64,000 nt of DNA from Niallia taxi (GCF_004005475.1 NZ_RZTZ01000001.1:372001-436000), one strand, 5' to 3'. Shown: positions 9,033 to 16,962, counted from the stretch's first letter. Program-made: numbers and translations. The notes: generated from the sequence alone by a model not told the origin.

Positions 9033-9084
9033 GTCGAGGTAAAAATTGAAATTCGCCTAACTGTCTCTTAAGATTTAGTCTAAT

Positions 9085-9660
9085 TTACTTCGCCCACATC
9101 TCTTCCGGATTCAATTCATATATATTATTTTCTCGATACATGAAGTGATTAATAATAAACTCTCTTCGAATGGTAGCATAATCATCAAAGTACCTTTTTA
9201 TATAATCATTAAGCTCTTTTTCCTCGTATTTCTTTCCTTCCTTAAGCCCTTTGACAATATGGCGGAAAATAATCAGCTTCTTTTTCCTTTGTGCAGGAAT
9301 GTTTTTCAGCTTTCCATCAGCACCAATAAAATTATCGATAATTTTTGCTGCTTCTTCGTTTGTGACCTCCACTTCATCCGCCCCTTTCTCAAATTGAAAC
9401 AGCTTAATAAGCGCATCCGCCTGATGTGTTATGACCGATTTGTTTAAATAGAAGTAAATCGTGTTTTTTTCTCTGCGTTCGTATACGACATTTATTTCCC
9501 GGAGTTTCTTTAAATGATGTGTGATCGTTGGGGCTGTTAAGCCTAGCTTCCCAGCAAGCGCTTGGCCATTCCAAGGCTTTGCAGCGAGCAAGGAGATAAT
9601 TCTGATTCTTGTTGGATCACCGATTGTTTTATGAAAAGCAACTAATCTGTCAAGCTGCAT
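9085..9660 (-). CDS. ArsR-type HTH regulator with C-terminal DUF2087
   Basis: The N-terminal 90 residues form an ArsR-like winged helix (DPTRIRIISLLAAKPWNGQ, LGLTAPTITHHLKKLREINV, REKNTIYFYLN). The C-terminal half (DGKLKNIPAQRKKKLIIFRHI ... YIKRYFDDYATIRREFI) fits the DUF2087 domain, which often follows such HTH domains. No metal-binding cysteine pair of the classical ArsR type is visible, so the ligand is unknown. It starts with ATG after GGAGG. It sits between mtnU and kinE, where B. subtilis has ogt and mtnAK. An 18-bp perfect palindrome overlaps its promoter, strongly suggesting autorepression. No obvious target gene is adjacent. Confidence 0.85.
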   Translation of the reverse strand: MQLDRLVAFHKTIGDPTRIRIISLLAAKPWNGQALAGKLGLTAPTITHHLKKLREINVVYERREKNTIYFYLNKSVITHQADALIKLFQFEKGADEVEVTNEEAAKIIDNFIGADGKLKNIPAQRKKKLIIFRHIVKGLKEGKKYEEKELNDYIKRYFDDYATIRREFIINHFMYRENNIYELNPEEMWAK

Positions 9661-9683
9661 ATAGGACCTCCTTCGATTAGATA

Positions 9684-9701
9684 ATCATCTAATTAGATGA
9701 T
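9684..9701. promoter_or_regulatory. 18-bp perfect palindrome, candidate ArsR-type operator
   Basis: ATCATCTAATTAGATGAT lies between the ribosome site and the -10 box of the gene starting at 9660. A further ATTAGAT copy sits at 9676-9682. Its position over the start site suits a repressor operator. Confidence 0.7.
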
Positions 9702-9725
9702 AATAAAAAGACTTCTTTACGTCAA
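9697..9725 (-). promoter_or_regulatory. Promoter of the ArsR-DUF2087 gene
   Basis: TTGACG (9720-9725), 17-base spacer, TATCAT (9697-9702) on the minus strand. The -35 box lies inside the loop and stem of the kinE terminator, and the -10 box overlaps the palindrome. Confidence 0.6.
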
Positions 9726-9736
9726 GAAGTCTTTTT
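9705..9736 (-). terminator. Terminator of kinE
   Basis: Perfect 13-bp stem AAAAAGACTTCTT / AAGAAGTCTTTTT with a 6-base loop, symmetrical and T-flanked on both sides. Confidence 0.88.
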
Positions 9737-9749
9737 CGGTAAAGCTTTT

Positions 9750-11624
9750 TTATTGTATTTTTTTTCGTGGTAAGTAAATATGAAATTTAGTCCCTACTCC
9801 TTCTTCTGATTCTACCTCTATTTTTCCTTCATGCTCTTTAATTATTTTAAAAGAAACCATTAACCCTAACCCAGTCCCCTTTTCCTTCGTCGTATAAAAA
9901 GGTTCCCCAAGCTTTGCGAGTTTTTCCTTGCTCAGACCGATACCATTATCTTCAATGATGATATGAAAGTAATCCGGCATCGGGTTTATACTTGCCTTAA
10001 TTTCGCCACCGGATTCTAATACCTCCATGCCATTTTTCACAATATTAATGAATACTTTTTTTAATTGGTTTGGTTCGCAAAACATTTCTGTGTTCGAATT
10101 AGTATACAGTCTTGTAAATTGAACATTAAATAGAACTGCTTGGGCATTTAGCAGATCCAATGTTTCATTCATAATTTGCTGCAGATCCGCCTTGACAAAC
10201 CTAACATTTTGCGGCTTTGAAAGGAGCAGAAATTCATTAATTATCGTTTCAATCCGGCTAAGCTCTGACTTTATGACTGTAAAATACATCGCATGCTTAT
10301 CCGTCTCATTGCTGCTTTCTAATAATTGAATGAAGCCTTTCAGTGCCGTCATCGGGTTCCTTATCTCATGGGCAATTCCTGCTGCAAGCTCACCGATGAC
10401 ATGGAGTGTCGAAGATTTTCTGATTTGCTCTTCCAAAATAGCATATTCTGTAATATCTCTTAATGTGGTTATACTGCAGCCTGAATAGATATTATATTTG
10501 TTCCGAAACTCTAACTGTGTCCAATCGTCACCATTGAATGTGGCAGTATAAATCCCCCTGTTTTGTCCTTCATTCCTAAGTGAAAGTAGTTTTGGCTTAA
10601 TCTCTTCTCCAATTGTTTTCCCCTCTGGCAAATAATCGAGCAGATTCACGCCAATTAAACCTTCCTTATCTTTAGAAAGTAAACGCAATGCTGCTTTATT
10701 AATATCAATGATTTTGTAATCTTTGTCCCAAAGAATAACCCCATCAAATACTTCTTCAAAGATTGTTTCAAACATGCTTTTACTGTCAAGGAGCTCAAGC
10801 TCCATTTTATAGCGACTTGTTATATTTCGAAAAATGCTCATATGCAAACCATCAACAGAATGAAGCTTTGTTGTAAACTCTAACAGCTTTTTTTGTCCAT
10901 TAGGCATCAAAAACATAAGCTCATCACGATGAGATTTTTTTAAACATAAGTTTTCCATAATATGGAGATAGCTTTTATCCTTCTCATACACATAGTCACT
11001 GATTTTATGCTGCATCATTTCTTCCTGAGTGCTCTCAAAAATCCCTAAAGCAGCTTTATTTGCTTTGGTAATTTGCCCATTTTCCTTCCATAGGACAATC
11101 CCATCAAGCGCCTCTGTAAAGAAATCATGAAATAAGGCGGCATCCTTATGCTGCCTTTTTTCCAGGTTGCGCATATATGTGACATCCTTAAATACTGCCA
11201 AGTAATAAGGATATTTGTTAATACTTGATATATGTATTTCCGCATAGGAGCTTTTTTCATGATTTTCTATAAACAAGCGTTCTGTTTTTTCGGCTTTCTG
11301 CTCTGGGTGCTTGCTTACCCATGCCCACAAGTCATGTCTGTGCTCTTGCGGGAGATAATGGCTAAGGTTGCGTCCGACCATATCTTTTTTATGAATGTAG
11401 AAAATATCCCTTATTGCACTGTTTGCCTCAAGGATTACTCCATTTCCATTCAAAATTACCATACCCTCACTGGAATTTTCGAATACAGCCTCTTTCAGCT
11501 CCTTCACCATTTCCCTGCAATTATTATCATTTCTCAGCCTTTTGTTTTCTTGTTCTAAAAAGCTGATTTTTTTCTTCAGCTGTTGGATTTGCTGCATCTC
11601 ATTTGTATAGATCTCACCAGACAA
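9750..11624 (-). CDS. kinE: Cytosolic multi-PAS histidine kinase, KinE-like
   Basis: Soluble kinase with a short coiled coil (QLKKKISFLEQENKRLRND), three PAS domains (each with a GMVILNGNG, GIVLWKENG or GVILWDKDY core), a HisKA domain with the acceptor in AGIAHEIRNPMTALKG (about residue 418) and a HATPase_c domain (NIVKNGMEVLE, EDNGIGLSKEKL, KGTGLGLMVS). No transmembrane segment is visible. The three-PAS plan and the YkrP-like and ktrD neighbours match B. subtilis KinE (YkrQ), a phosphorelay kinase. The frame is open to a TTG at 11753 without a ribosome site. TTG at 11624 after GAGGCGGG is the best-supported start; ATG at 11597 is the alternative. Confidence 0.83.
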   Translation of the reverse strand: MSGEIYTNEMQQIQQLKKKISFLEQENKRLRNDNNCREMVKELKEAVFENSSEGMVILNGNGVILEANSAIRDIFYIHKKDMVGRNLSHYLPQEHRHDLWAWVSKHPEQKAEKTERLFIENHEKSSYAEIHISSINKYPYYLAVFKDVTYMRNLEKRQHKDAALFHDFFTEALDGIVLWKENGQITKANKAALGIFESTQEEMMQHKISDYVYEKDKSYLHIMENLCLKKSHRDELMFLMPNGQKKLLEFTTKLHSVDGLHMSIFRNITSRYKMELELLDSKSMFETIFEEVFDGVILWDKDYKIIDINKAALRLLSKDKEGLIGVNLLDYLPEGKTIGEEIKPKLLSLRNEGQNRGIYTATFNGDDWTQLEFRNKYNIYSGCSITTLRDITEYAILEEQIRKSSTLHVIGELAAGIAHEIRNPMTALKGFIQLLESSNETDKHAMYFTVIKSELSRIETIINEFLLLSKPQNVRFVKADLQQIMNETLDLLNAQAVLFNVQFTRLYTNSNTEMFCEPNQLKKVFINIVKNGMEVLESGGEIKASINPMPDYFHIIIEDNGIGLSKEKLAKLGEPFYTTKEKGTGLGLMVSFKIIKEHEGKIEVESEEGVGTKFHIYLPRKKIQ

Positions 11625-11884
11625 GGATTTCCCGCCTCTCGTAAAACTTGGTGCATTATTTATTCTACAAAATTCGAGAAATTCCTTTTCATTTATAAAA
11701 TAATTGCTGATTATTGTCCGATTTACAAAAAACAATCTGCCCTTTTTAAGCAAAAATTCAGACGATTGCCTTATACTTCTATTTACAAAAACACGAAAAT
11801 GTTTACAAAAACATTGCAGTTGTATTAATAACTCAATAATTCGTTAACAACTTGGAAAAAGAAGTTTAGCTACTGTTTATATGT

Positions 11885-11979
11885 GCTATAAATAGTAGTG
11901 GCTAACAGCCAATCGTGCCTCTAAGAACGAATGGGTTCTAAAACTGGCATAGCAGCTTTATAAGCTTGCGAGAAGGGAG
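11885..11979 (+). promoter_or_regulatory. Possible structured leader of the YkrP-like gene
   Basis: A TATAAA box at about 11885 is followed by several nested inverted repeats: GGCT/AGCC, GTGCC/GGCAT enclosing AGAAC/GGTTCT, and AGCTT/AAGCT just before the ribosome site AAGGGAG. It matches no riboswitch consensus I know. Confidence 0.3.
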
Positions 11980-11986
11980 TCTAGTG

Positions 11987-13012
11987 ATGAAACAGGTCCG
12001 AGATTATTACTTTGATAATGCGAAGTTTCTTTTGATTTTTTTCGTTGTATTTGGACACTCTATCCAATCTTTTACTAATGATAGCAATAGTATTTATAGC
12101 TTATACAAAGTCATCTACACTTTTCATATGCCGGCATTTATCCTGATTTCTGGTTTTTTTGCAAAAGGAATTTATGAGGAAGGCTATGTGCAAAAATATT
12201 TAAAAAGGCTTATATTGCCGTACATTATCTTTCAGCTCATTTACAGTGTCTTTTATTATTATCTTTATGGAAAGTCTAGCTTTACAGTCGACCCGTTAAG
12301 CCCACACTGGTCATTATGGTTTTTAATCAGCTTATTTTTCTGGAACATGCTATTATTAGGATTCTCGAAAATGAAGCCACTGTATGGCTTGGGCATTGCG
12401 CTAATTCTCGGCTTAGCAATCGGGTTTGTTGATTGGACCTCAAGCTATTTGAGTCTTACGCGAACTTTCGTTTTCTTCCCTCTGTTTTTATTAGGATATT
12501 ATATGAATAAAAAACACTTTGAGTGGATTAGGACAAAGGGTTTCAAAATTGGAGCTATTATTATTTTTGTAGTAGTATTCGCAGGGTTCTACTATTTCCC
12601 AAGTATTAATTATCAATGGCTTTTAGGTTCAAAACCATATGATGTATTAGCCTCTTCTGCTTTAGAAGCCATACTTGTAAGAATTGGTTTTTACTTATTG
12701 AACTTTTTAATGATTTTTTGTTTCTTTGCCTGTGTCCCGCAAAAAAAGTATTTCTTTACACGCTTTGGCAAAAACACGCTTTATGTATATTTATTACACG
12801 GATTTTTTATCCGTATCTTTCGTACAACAGATTTACAGGAGGCATTTACAACACCGAAATCTTATTTTCTAATTGTGCTTTTGGCTTTCCTGTTAACACT
12901 TGTATTGTCGAGTAATTTAGTTGCCTCACTTGCACAGCCGTTTATAGAATTTAGAACAACCAAAATGCAGAAATGGTCAACTAAGGCAAGCTATAAAGAG
13001 AAGCTGTTTTAA
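11987..13012 (+). CDS. Membrane acyltransferase family 3 protein, YkrP-like
   Basis: A 341-residue integral membrane protein with about ten hydrophobic segments. The N-terminal R-D-Y-Y-F-D-N-A-K-F followed by FGHSIQSF and the HMPAFILISGFFAKG segment are signatures of the acyltransferase-3 (OafA/NodX) family, which moves acyl groups onto cell-surface sugars. The catalytic-type histidine is probably that of FGHS. B. subtilis has the similar YkrP beside kinE, and this gene is likewise divergent from kinE. The frame extends to a TTG at 11966, but AAGGGAG lies 7 bases before the ATG at 11987. The substrate is not deducible. A strong terminator follows. Confidence 0.85.
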   Translation: MKQVRDYYFDNAKFLLIFFVVFGHSIQSFTNDSNSIYSLYKVIYTFHMPAFILISGFFAKGIYEEGYVQKYLKRLILPYIIFQLIYSVFYYYLYGKSSFTVDPLSPHWSLWFLISLFFWNMLLLGFSKMKPLYGLGIALILGLAIGFVDWTSSYLSLTRTFVFFPLFLLGYYMNKKHFEWIRTKGFKIGAIIIFVVVFAGFYYFPSINYQWLLGSKPYDVLASSALEAILVRIGFYLLNFLMIFCFFACVPQKKYFFTRFGKNTLYVYLLHGFFIRIFRTTDLQEAFTTPKSYFLIVLLAFLLTLVLSSNLVASLAQPFIEFRTTKMQKWSTKASYKEKLF

Positions 13013-13038
13013 ATCTCTTCCCTTTATAGCTGCTAAGA

Positions 13039-13067
13039 ATAACTCAGGGGTTGCCCCCCTGAGTTAT
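13039..13067 (+). terminator. Terminator of the acyltransferase gene
   Basis: ATAACTCAGGGG / CCCCTGAGTTAT stem with a TTTT tail. It also covers the stop codon of the small convergent gene at 13064. Confidence 0.88.
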
Positions 13068-13204
13068 TTTCGTTTGCCGCTTTTTACTTTACCTTTTGTT
13101 AATGGAGCTGTATCGTAAAGCTTACTTGCATTCAGGTCACCAAATTCCATGCCGAATTCTACATTAGCTTCTTCTTGTTTTTTATTGTTTGTTTTTTTAC
13201 TCAT
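13064..13204 (-). CDS. Small hydrophilic protein, possibly spore-associated (46 aa)
   Basis: ATG at 13204 with GGGGAG upstream encodes 46 residues, rich in Lys at both ends, with a central VEFGMEFGDLNAS segment. The EF-x-x-EF pattern recalls gamma-type SASP and YfhD-like spore peptides, but the match is weak. It begins 2 bases after the stop of the next upstream small gene, so the two are surely co-transcribed. The stop codon lies inside the convergent terminator hairpin. I do not recognise the family. Confidence 0.7.
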   Translation of the reverse strand: MSKKTNNKKQEEANVEFGMEFGDLNASKLYDTAPLTKGKVKSGKRK

Positions 13205-13206
13205 AA

Positions 13207-13365
13207 TTATCTCCCCTCTCTTCCATGCTTGGAGTTTCGGTTGGCATGCTTCATCGGATCTTCGCCGCGATTAAATTCAGCAGAGAATTCCGTTTCTTGA
13301 GTATTTTTTTTAGGCGTTTTGCTGTATTTTTCGACCGCATTATATTCAGCCTTTCTTTTTGCCAT
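13207..13365 (-). CDS. Small hydrophilic protein, possibly spore-associated (52 aa)
   Basis: ATG at 13365 with AAGGAG 10 bases upstream encodes a basic 52-residue protein (MAKRKAEYNAVEKY...) with ETEFSAEFNRGEDPMKHANR in the middle. It shares the EF-x-x-EF pattern with its downstream partner, and the two could have arisen by duplication. Such lysine- and asparagine-rich peptides are typical of minor SASPs made in the forespore. The location between the YkrP-like gene and ktrD is one where B. subtilis also carries small genes. The function is unknown. Confidence 0.7.
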   Translation of the reverse strand: MAKRKAEYNAVEKYSKTPKKNTQETEFSAEFNRGEDPMKHANRNSKHGREGR

Positions 13366-13462
13366 ATTAGATCGTCTCCTTTAGTGGAATGATACGAGCT
13401 TATTTTCTGCAAGTTCTAAGAAGCTATTCGCTAAAAAATGATAGGCAACAAAACCAAAAAAA

Positions 13463-13482
13463 GCCAAGGCAGATGCCTTAGC
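13463..13482 (-). terminator. Terminator of ktrD
   Basis: On the minus strand GGCTAAGGC / GCCTTGGC followed by a TTTTTTT run. The stop codon of ktrD is part of the stem. Confidence 0.85.
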
Positions 13483-14839
13483 CAATAATGATTCTTTCTT
13501 TCGGGTAATGGAAATTATCCTTTTTCTCTTTTCCTCCGATAATATAAATGAAGGATGTTAAGCCGATTCTACCAATAAACATCAAAATCATAATGACACA
13601 TTTTCCGACACCTGACAATTCAGGAGTTAAGCCAAGTGACAAGCCCGTCGTTCCGAAAGCAGAACATACTTCAAATAAAATTTTGATGAGTGGTGCATCC
13701 TCCGTAATACATAGAATAACTGTTGCGATGAAGCATAAACAAAAGGCTAAAATAGTTACAACCATCGATTTAATTATGTCTTCCTCATGTATTTCTCTTT
13801 TAAAGATCTTGATATGACGATTGCCGTTTGCATAATGGTAAATAAACAGCAGGTTCAAGGCAAATGTTGTCGTTCTGATCCCACCGCCGACAGAGCTTGG
13901 TGAAGCACCGATAAACATGAGAATACAGAAAATCACTAATGTTCCCATCGTATAATCATTTAAATCCATTGTTGCTAAACCGCCGCTCCTCGTTGAAGCA
14001 GAGTGGAAGAATGCGTTAAAAAAGATTTGATGCCAATTCATCCCTATAAAATAATGATTTGACTCAATTATGATGATGCTGACTGTTCCAAATAACAGCA
14101 ACAGCCCAAATGTTAAAGAGGTCAGTTTTGTAAATAAGGAAAAACGAAAAAGCTTTCCTGGATTTTTCGGAAACAAGTAATTTTTCACTTCTATTAAAAC
14201 TGGAAACCCTATTGCTCCAAGAGTAATTAAAATAATATTGACCAATTGGATAAAGTAATCATCTTTATACGGAACGAGCGAGTTACCACTCAAATCAAAG
14301 CCACCATTTGTCGTCGCACTAATGGAAGCGAAGAGTCCATGGACAAATGCATCCTTCCATGTGGGAAAGTATTGATGTAACTGCAGTGTAAGCACAATTG
14401 CACCAACAAGCTCAATGATCAAAATTAGCTTGATGATTTCCCTGATGAGCTGGACAAGACCGGACAAATGAGATTGATTATGGTCAAGCATAATGAGCTG
14501 CCGTTCCTTTAAGCCGATTTTTTTACGAAGGAGCATCCAAAAGAATGTTCCAAGAGTCATAACACCTATTCCTCCAAACTGAAGGACAAACATTAAAATA
14601 AAGATGCCAATTGTACTATATGTATCAGATATATTTATTACAGTCAGCCCTGTCACACTTACAGCACTTATCGCTGTAAACAGAGTATCCATAAATGGCA
14701 CATGGACACCTTCTTTGTGAGCTATCGGCAAGCTTAATAATATAACGGAAGCACTGACTGCCAGTAAATAATATCCTGTTATTATTTGAGCTGGAGTGAA
14801 CTTATTCAGCATCTCCCTTACCGTTCTTCTCATGTTCAT
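13478..14839 (-). CDS. ktrD: Potassium channel-like transporter subunit KtrD/KtrB
   Basis: TrkH-family membrane protein of 453 residues. The four selectivity-filter loops can be read: SAVSVTGLTV, SATTNGGFDL, HSASTRSGGLAT and SAFGTTGLSLG, each with the conserved glycine and followed by a transmembrane helix. Ktr systems are sodium-dependent potassium uptake systems that need a cytosolic RCK partner (KtrA or KtrC), which is not encoded nearby. That fits KtrD (YkrM) of B. subtilis, which is monocistronic and found in the same neighbourhood. The frame is open to 14881, but AGAAGG lies 7 bases before the ATG at 14839. I see no cyclic-di-AMP riboswitch upstream. Confidence 0.9.
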   Translation of the reverse strand: MNMRRTVREMLNKFTPAQIITGYYLLAVSASVILLSLPIAHKEGVHVPFMDTLFTAISAVSVTGLTVINISDTYSTIGIFILMFVLQFGGIGVMTLGTFFWMLLRKKIGLKERQLIMLDHNQSHLSGLVQLIREIIKLILIIELVGAIVLTLQLHQYFPTWKDAFVHGLFASISATTNGGFDLSGNSLVPYKDDYFIQLVNIILITLGAIGFPVLIEVKNYLFPKNPGKLFRFSLFTKLTSLTFGLLLLFGTVSIIIIESNHYFIGMNWHQIFFNAFFHSASTRSGGLATMDLNDYTMGTLVIFCILMFIGASPSSVGGGIRTTTFALNLLFIYHYANGNRHIKIFKREIHEEDIIKSMVVTILAFCLCFIATVILCITEDAPLIKILFEVCSAFGTTGLSLGLTPELSGVGKCVIMILMFIGRIGLTSFIYIIGGKEKKDNFHYPKERIIIG

Positions 14840-15062
14840 ACAAATCCCTTCTATTGCAAGCACAACTATAATAAAAAACAAAAGCGGATTCCTATTATCT
14901 CCCCATTACACAATCTTTACCACTTATGAAACAGGAGAAAACCCCACATATTATTAGTACAGAAATTAATATTGCTAAACATACCTATTATCAGGATAAT
15001 AGCTTCTTGTTGCTAACGATATTTATGTTCTGTACTTTATTATTCAAGGAGGCAAATATATC

Positions 15063-15257
15063 ATGTCTAGTTCAAATAAATTATTAGTTCCTGGAATTGA
15101 ACAATATTTAGATAGCATTAAATATGAAATCGCCCAAGAATTTGGTGTTAATTTAGGTTCAGACACTGTTTCTAGAGCAAACGGAAGTGTCGGTGGAGAA
15201 ATTACAAAACGCCTTGTTCAACAAGCTCAAGCAGAGCTATCTGGCAAAACTCAATAA
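15063..15257 (+). CDS. sspD: Alpha/beta-type small acid-soluble spore protein
   Basis: A 64-residue DNA-binding protein of the spore core. The GPR protease site region [11 protein letters not shown] and the second conserved block [16 protein letters not shown] are complete, so it is a bona fide alpha/beta SASP that coats forespore DNA and is degraded at germination. AAGGAGG lies 11 bases before the ATG. Expression should depend on sigma-G; CATACCTA at 14980-14987 resembles a sigma-G -10 box, but I cannot find a good -35 match. The symbol rests on the shared neighbourhood with ktrD and ykoY. Confidence 0.93.
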   Translation: MSSSNKLLVPGIEQYLDSIKYEIAQEFGVNLGSDTVSRANGSVGGEITKRLVQQAQAELSGKTQ

Positions 15258-15298
15258 TAACTATACCTTAAATTCACAAATGCACAAAGGAAAATATA

Positions 15299-15365
15299 AA
15301 AAAGGAAATAATGTTTGCTCTCTTTGCAAAAGCAAAGAATTGGCGCAAGCATTATTTCCTTTTTA
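15299..15365. terminator. Bidirectional terminator between the SASP gene and ykoY
   Basis: AAAAAGGAAATAATG / CATTATTTCCTTTTT outer stem, with an inner TTTGC/GCAAA hairpin; A- and T-rich on both sides. Confidence 0.8.
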
Positions 15366-15369
15366 TCAT

Positions 15370-16137
15370 TTAGCTTTCTTCTGCTGTTTCTTGTGCTTTT
15401 TTCCCTGAAAGGAAGTAGCCGCCCACAGCAATGATTAACAATACACCCCAGAAAATAAACTTCCAAACCTTTGATTCTGGAAAATGCTCATCAAGTACAG
15501 CAACCTCTGGATGTGCTAGAGTAAATACTGCCAATTTCACCCCAACCCAGCCGACAATCATAAAAGCAGCTGTCTCCAAGGTTGGTCTTGTATGAAGAAG
15601 TTTCACAAACCAGTTTGCCGCAAATCGCATAATAATTAATCCGATAATACCACCAAGAAGCATAACCGTAAACTGTCCGCCGTCGATACCGCCAACATTG
15701 AACCAGCCTGTTGGTGTTAAAGTTATTGCCAATGCAACAGCAGCAAGCATAGAATCAATTGCAAATGCAATATCAGCAAGCTCTACTTTTAATACAGTCA
15801 TCCAAAAACCGGACTGTTTCTTTTCTTTCTCTTTCTCTTTTTTATTCCTGTGTGCAAACTTCCCATATAAATTATGGAAGCAAATATACAATAGGTAGAC
15901 TGCACCAAGAGCTTGAACCTGCCAAACGTCAACCAGAATAGAAATCATGAATAATGTGGCGAAGCGGAACACAAATGCACCAAATAAACCGTAGAATAAG
16001 GCTTTTTTCTGTTGCTCTGGAGGTAAATGCTTAACCATGACAGCCATTACAACCGCATTGTCAGCTGCCAAAATCCCTTCCAATCCAACTAAAATCAGGA
16101 GCACCCAACCATACTCTAAAAGCAATGCAAAATCCAT
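15370..16137 (-). CDS. ykoY: TerC family membrane protein (YkoY-like), probable Mn exporter
   Basis: A 255-residue protein with seven or eight hydrophobic segments. The acidic intramembrane motifs GLEGILAADNAVVMAVM and KVELADIAFAIDSMLAAV mark the TerC family; a charged KKEKEKEKKQ loop joins the two halves. YkoY-type TerC proteins are implicated in manganese efflux or in metallating secreted enzymes. The gene lies directly behind a yybP-ykoY riboswitch, which turns it on when Mn(II) is high. The frame is open to 16155, but AGGAGG precedes the ATG at 16137. It is monocistronic and ends at a shared terminator. Confidence 0.92.
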   Translation of the reverse strand: MDFALLLEYGWVLLILVGLEGILAADNAVVMAVMVKHLPPEQQKKALFYGLFGAFVFRFATLFMISILVDVWQVQALGAVYLLYICFHNLYGKFAHRNKKEKEKEKKQSGFWMTVLKVELADIAFAIDSMLAAVALAITLTPTGWFNVGGIDGGQFTVMLLGGIIGLIIMRFAANWFVKLLHTRPTLETAAFMIVGWVGVKLAVFTLAHPEVAVLDEHFPESKVWKFIFWGVLLIIAVGGYFLSGKKAQETAEES

Positions 16138-16237
16138 CTTTTCTCCTCCTATCATTTATTCTTGTATACCCACTGGATTTCCCCTATTAACAGGTTTAGC
16201 TGTGCTTTCTGTTTTTATGTACAAAAAAGCGCAAAAA

Positions 16238-16366
16238 AGACCTTTGCCAAATAGGCAAAGGTCTTGCTAAGCACTTTTATCGTGCCAACAAAGCCGATGG
16301 TACTAAGACCATGAACTGACGACTTTGTTTTAGGTATGAACCTAAAAGCTACTCCCCTTTGAGTAG
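16238..16366 (-). ncRNA. yybP-ykoY manganese riboswitch with terminator
   Basis: On the minus strand the hallmark blocks occur in order: CTACTCAAAGGGGAGTAGC (16366-16348), a hairpin GGTTCATACC, GTCGTCAGTTCATGG, ACCATCGGC and TTTGTTGGCACGA. They are followed by a perfect 11-bp terminator stem AGACCTTTGCC / GGCAAAGGTCT (16264-16238) and a T run. These are the conserved loop sequences of the manganese-sensing yybP-ykoY class. Metal binding should break the terminator and allow transcription into ykoY. This element accounts for the 340-base gap before ykoY. Confidence 0.95.
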
Positions 16367-16387
16367 ATATACAATTAATATAAAGCT

Positions 16388-16416
16388 ATTATATACAAAA
16401 GATTCTGTTTTTGCAA
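16388..16416 (-). promoter_or_regulatory. Sigma-A promoter of the riboswitch-ykoY unit
   Basis: TTGCAA (16411-16416), 17-base spacer and TATAAT (16388-16393) on the minus strand, about 20 bases before the aptamer. Confidence 0.85.
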
Positions 16417-16479
16417 TCAAAAACAGAAAAAAAATAAACAAGACCTGACAATTTTTAATCTCAAAGTTAGTATCGTTGT

Positions 16480-16962
16480 TTATTCTTTATTCGGATTGAA
16501 CTGTGCCTTAAAAAACAATATAGCGTACTTGACTAAAAAGCCACTTATGATTCCAGGAATCAAAAAGATCATTGGCGTAAATATAGGACCTGGAAAGATA
16601 CCGAATACTTCAAAACGCGTTGAATACATGACCCCCACTGTTACAAAATAAGCACTAAAAACAAATGGCAAAAATGCATATTCCTTGTGCTCCTTTAAAG
16701 TTGACTTGTATGCATCCCACATCGCAAATAAATATAAACAGGGATAAAACATAATCCACTGAAAATCAAGGGCATCTATGGAGGCTTGCATATTGCCTAA
16801 AAAGCTTTGCATGATTGCTAAATTAAAATTACTTTGCACGTTAATGATGAATTCCAGCACTACTAAAAGAGTACCTTTCCAATATTGTTTCATCAATAAC
16901 TGGCTGAAGCCAGGTAGTGCAATGCTCCACATTATCGCCTCTAGTTTACTTAGGTCCCTCAT
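16480..16962 (-). CDS. Conserved-looking integral membrane protein, unknown function
   Basis: A 160-residue protein with four to five hydrophobic segments (around residues 10-25, 28-45, 70-85, 95-112 and 125-150) separated by short polar loops, and no recognisable catalytic motif. The start is an ATG with GGTGAT 5 bases upstream. It stands alone between the ykoY riboswitch promoter and the aap operon. I do not recognise it; the even hydrophobic pattern and good ribosome site support a real gene. A long-range inverted repeat AATAAACAA / TTGTTTATT flanks its 3' end. Confidence 0.75.
   Translation of the reverse strand: MRDLSKLEAIMWSIALPGFSQLLMKQYWKGTLLVVLEFIINVQSNFNLAIMQSFLGNMQASIDALDFQWIMFYPCLYLFAMWDAYKSTLKEHKEYAFLPFVFSAYFVTVGVMYSTRFEVFGIFPGPIFTPMIFLIPGIISGFLVKYAILFFKAQFNPNKE

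Noticed and set aside
14956-14987. Sigma-G promoter of the SASP gene
   Set aside because: CATACCTA is a fair -10 match, but no TGAATA-like -35 box lies at the right distance. Expected biologically, not supported well enough to list.
14840-15062. Cyclic-di-AMP riboswitch upstream of ktrD
   Set aside because: The conserved blocks of the ydaO class are not visible on the minus strand.
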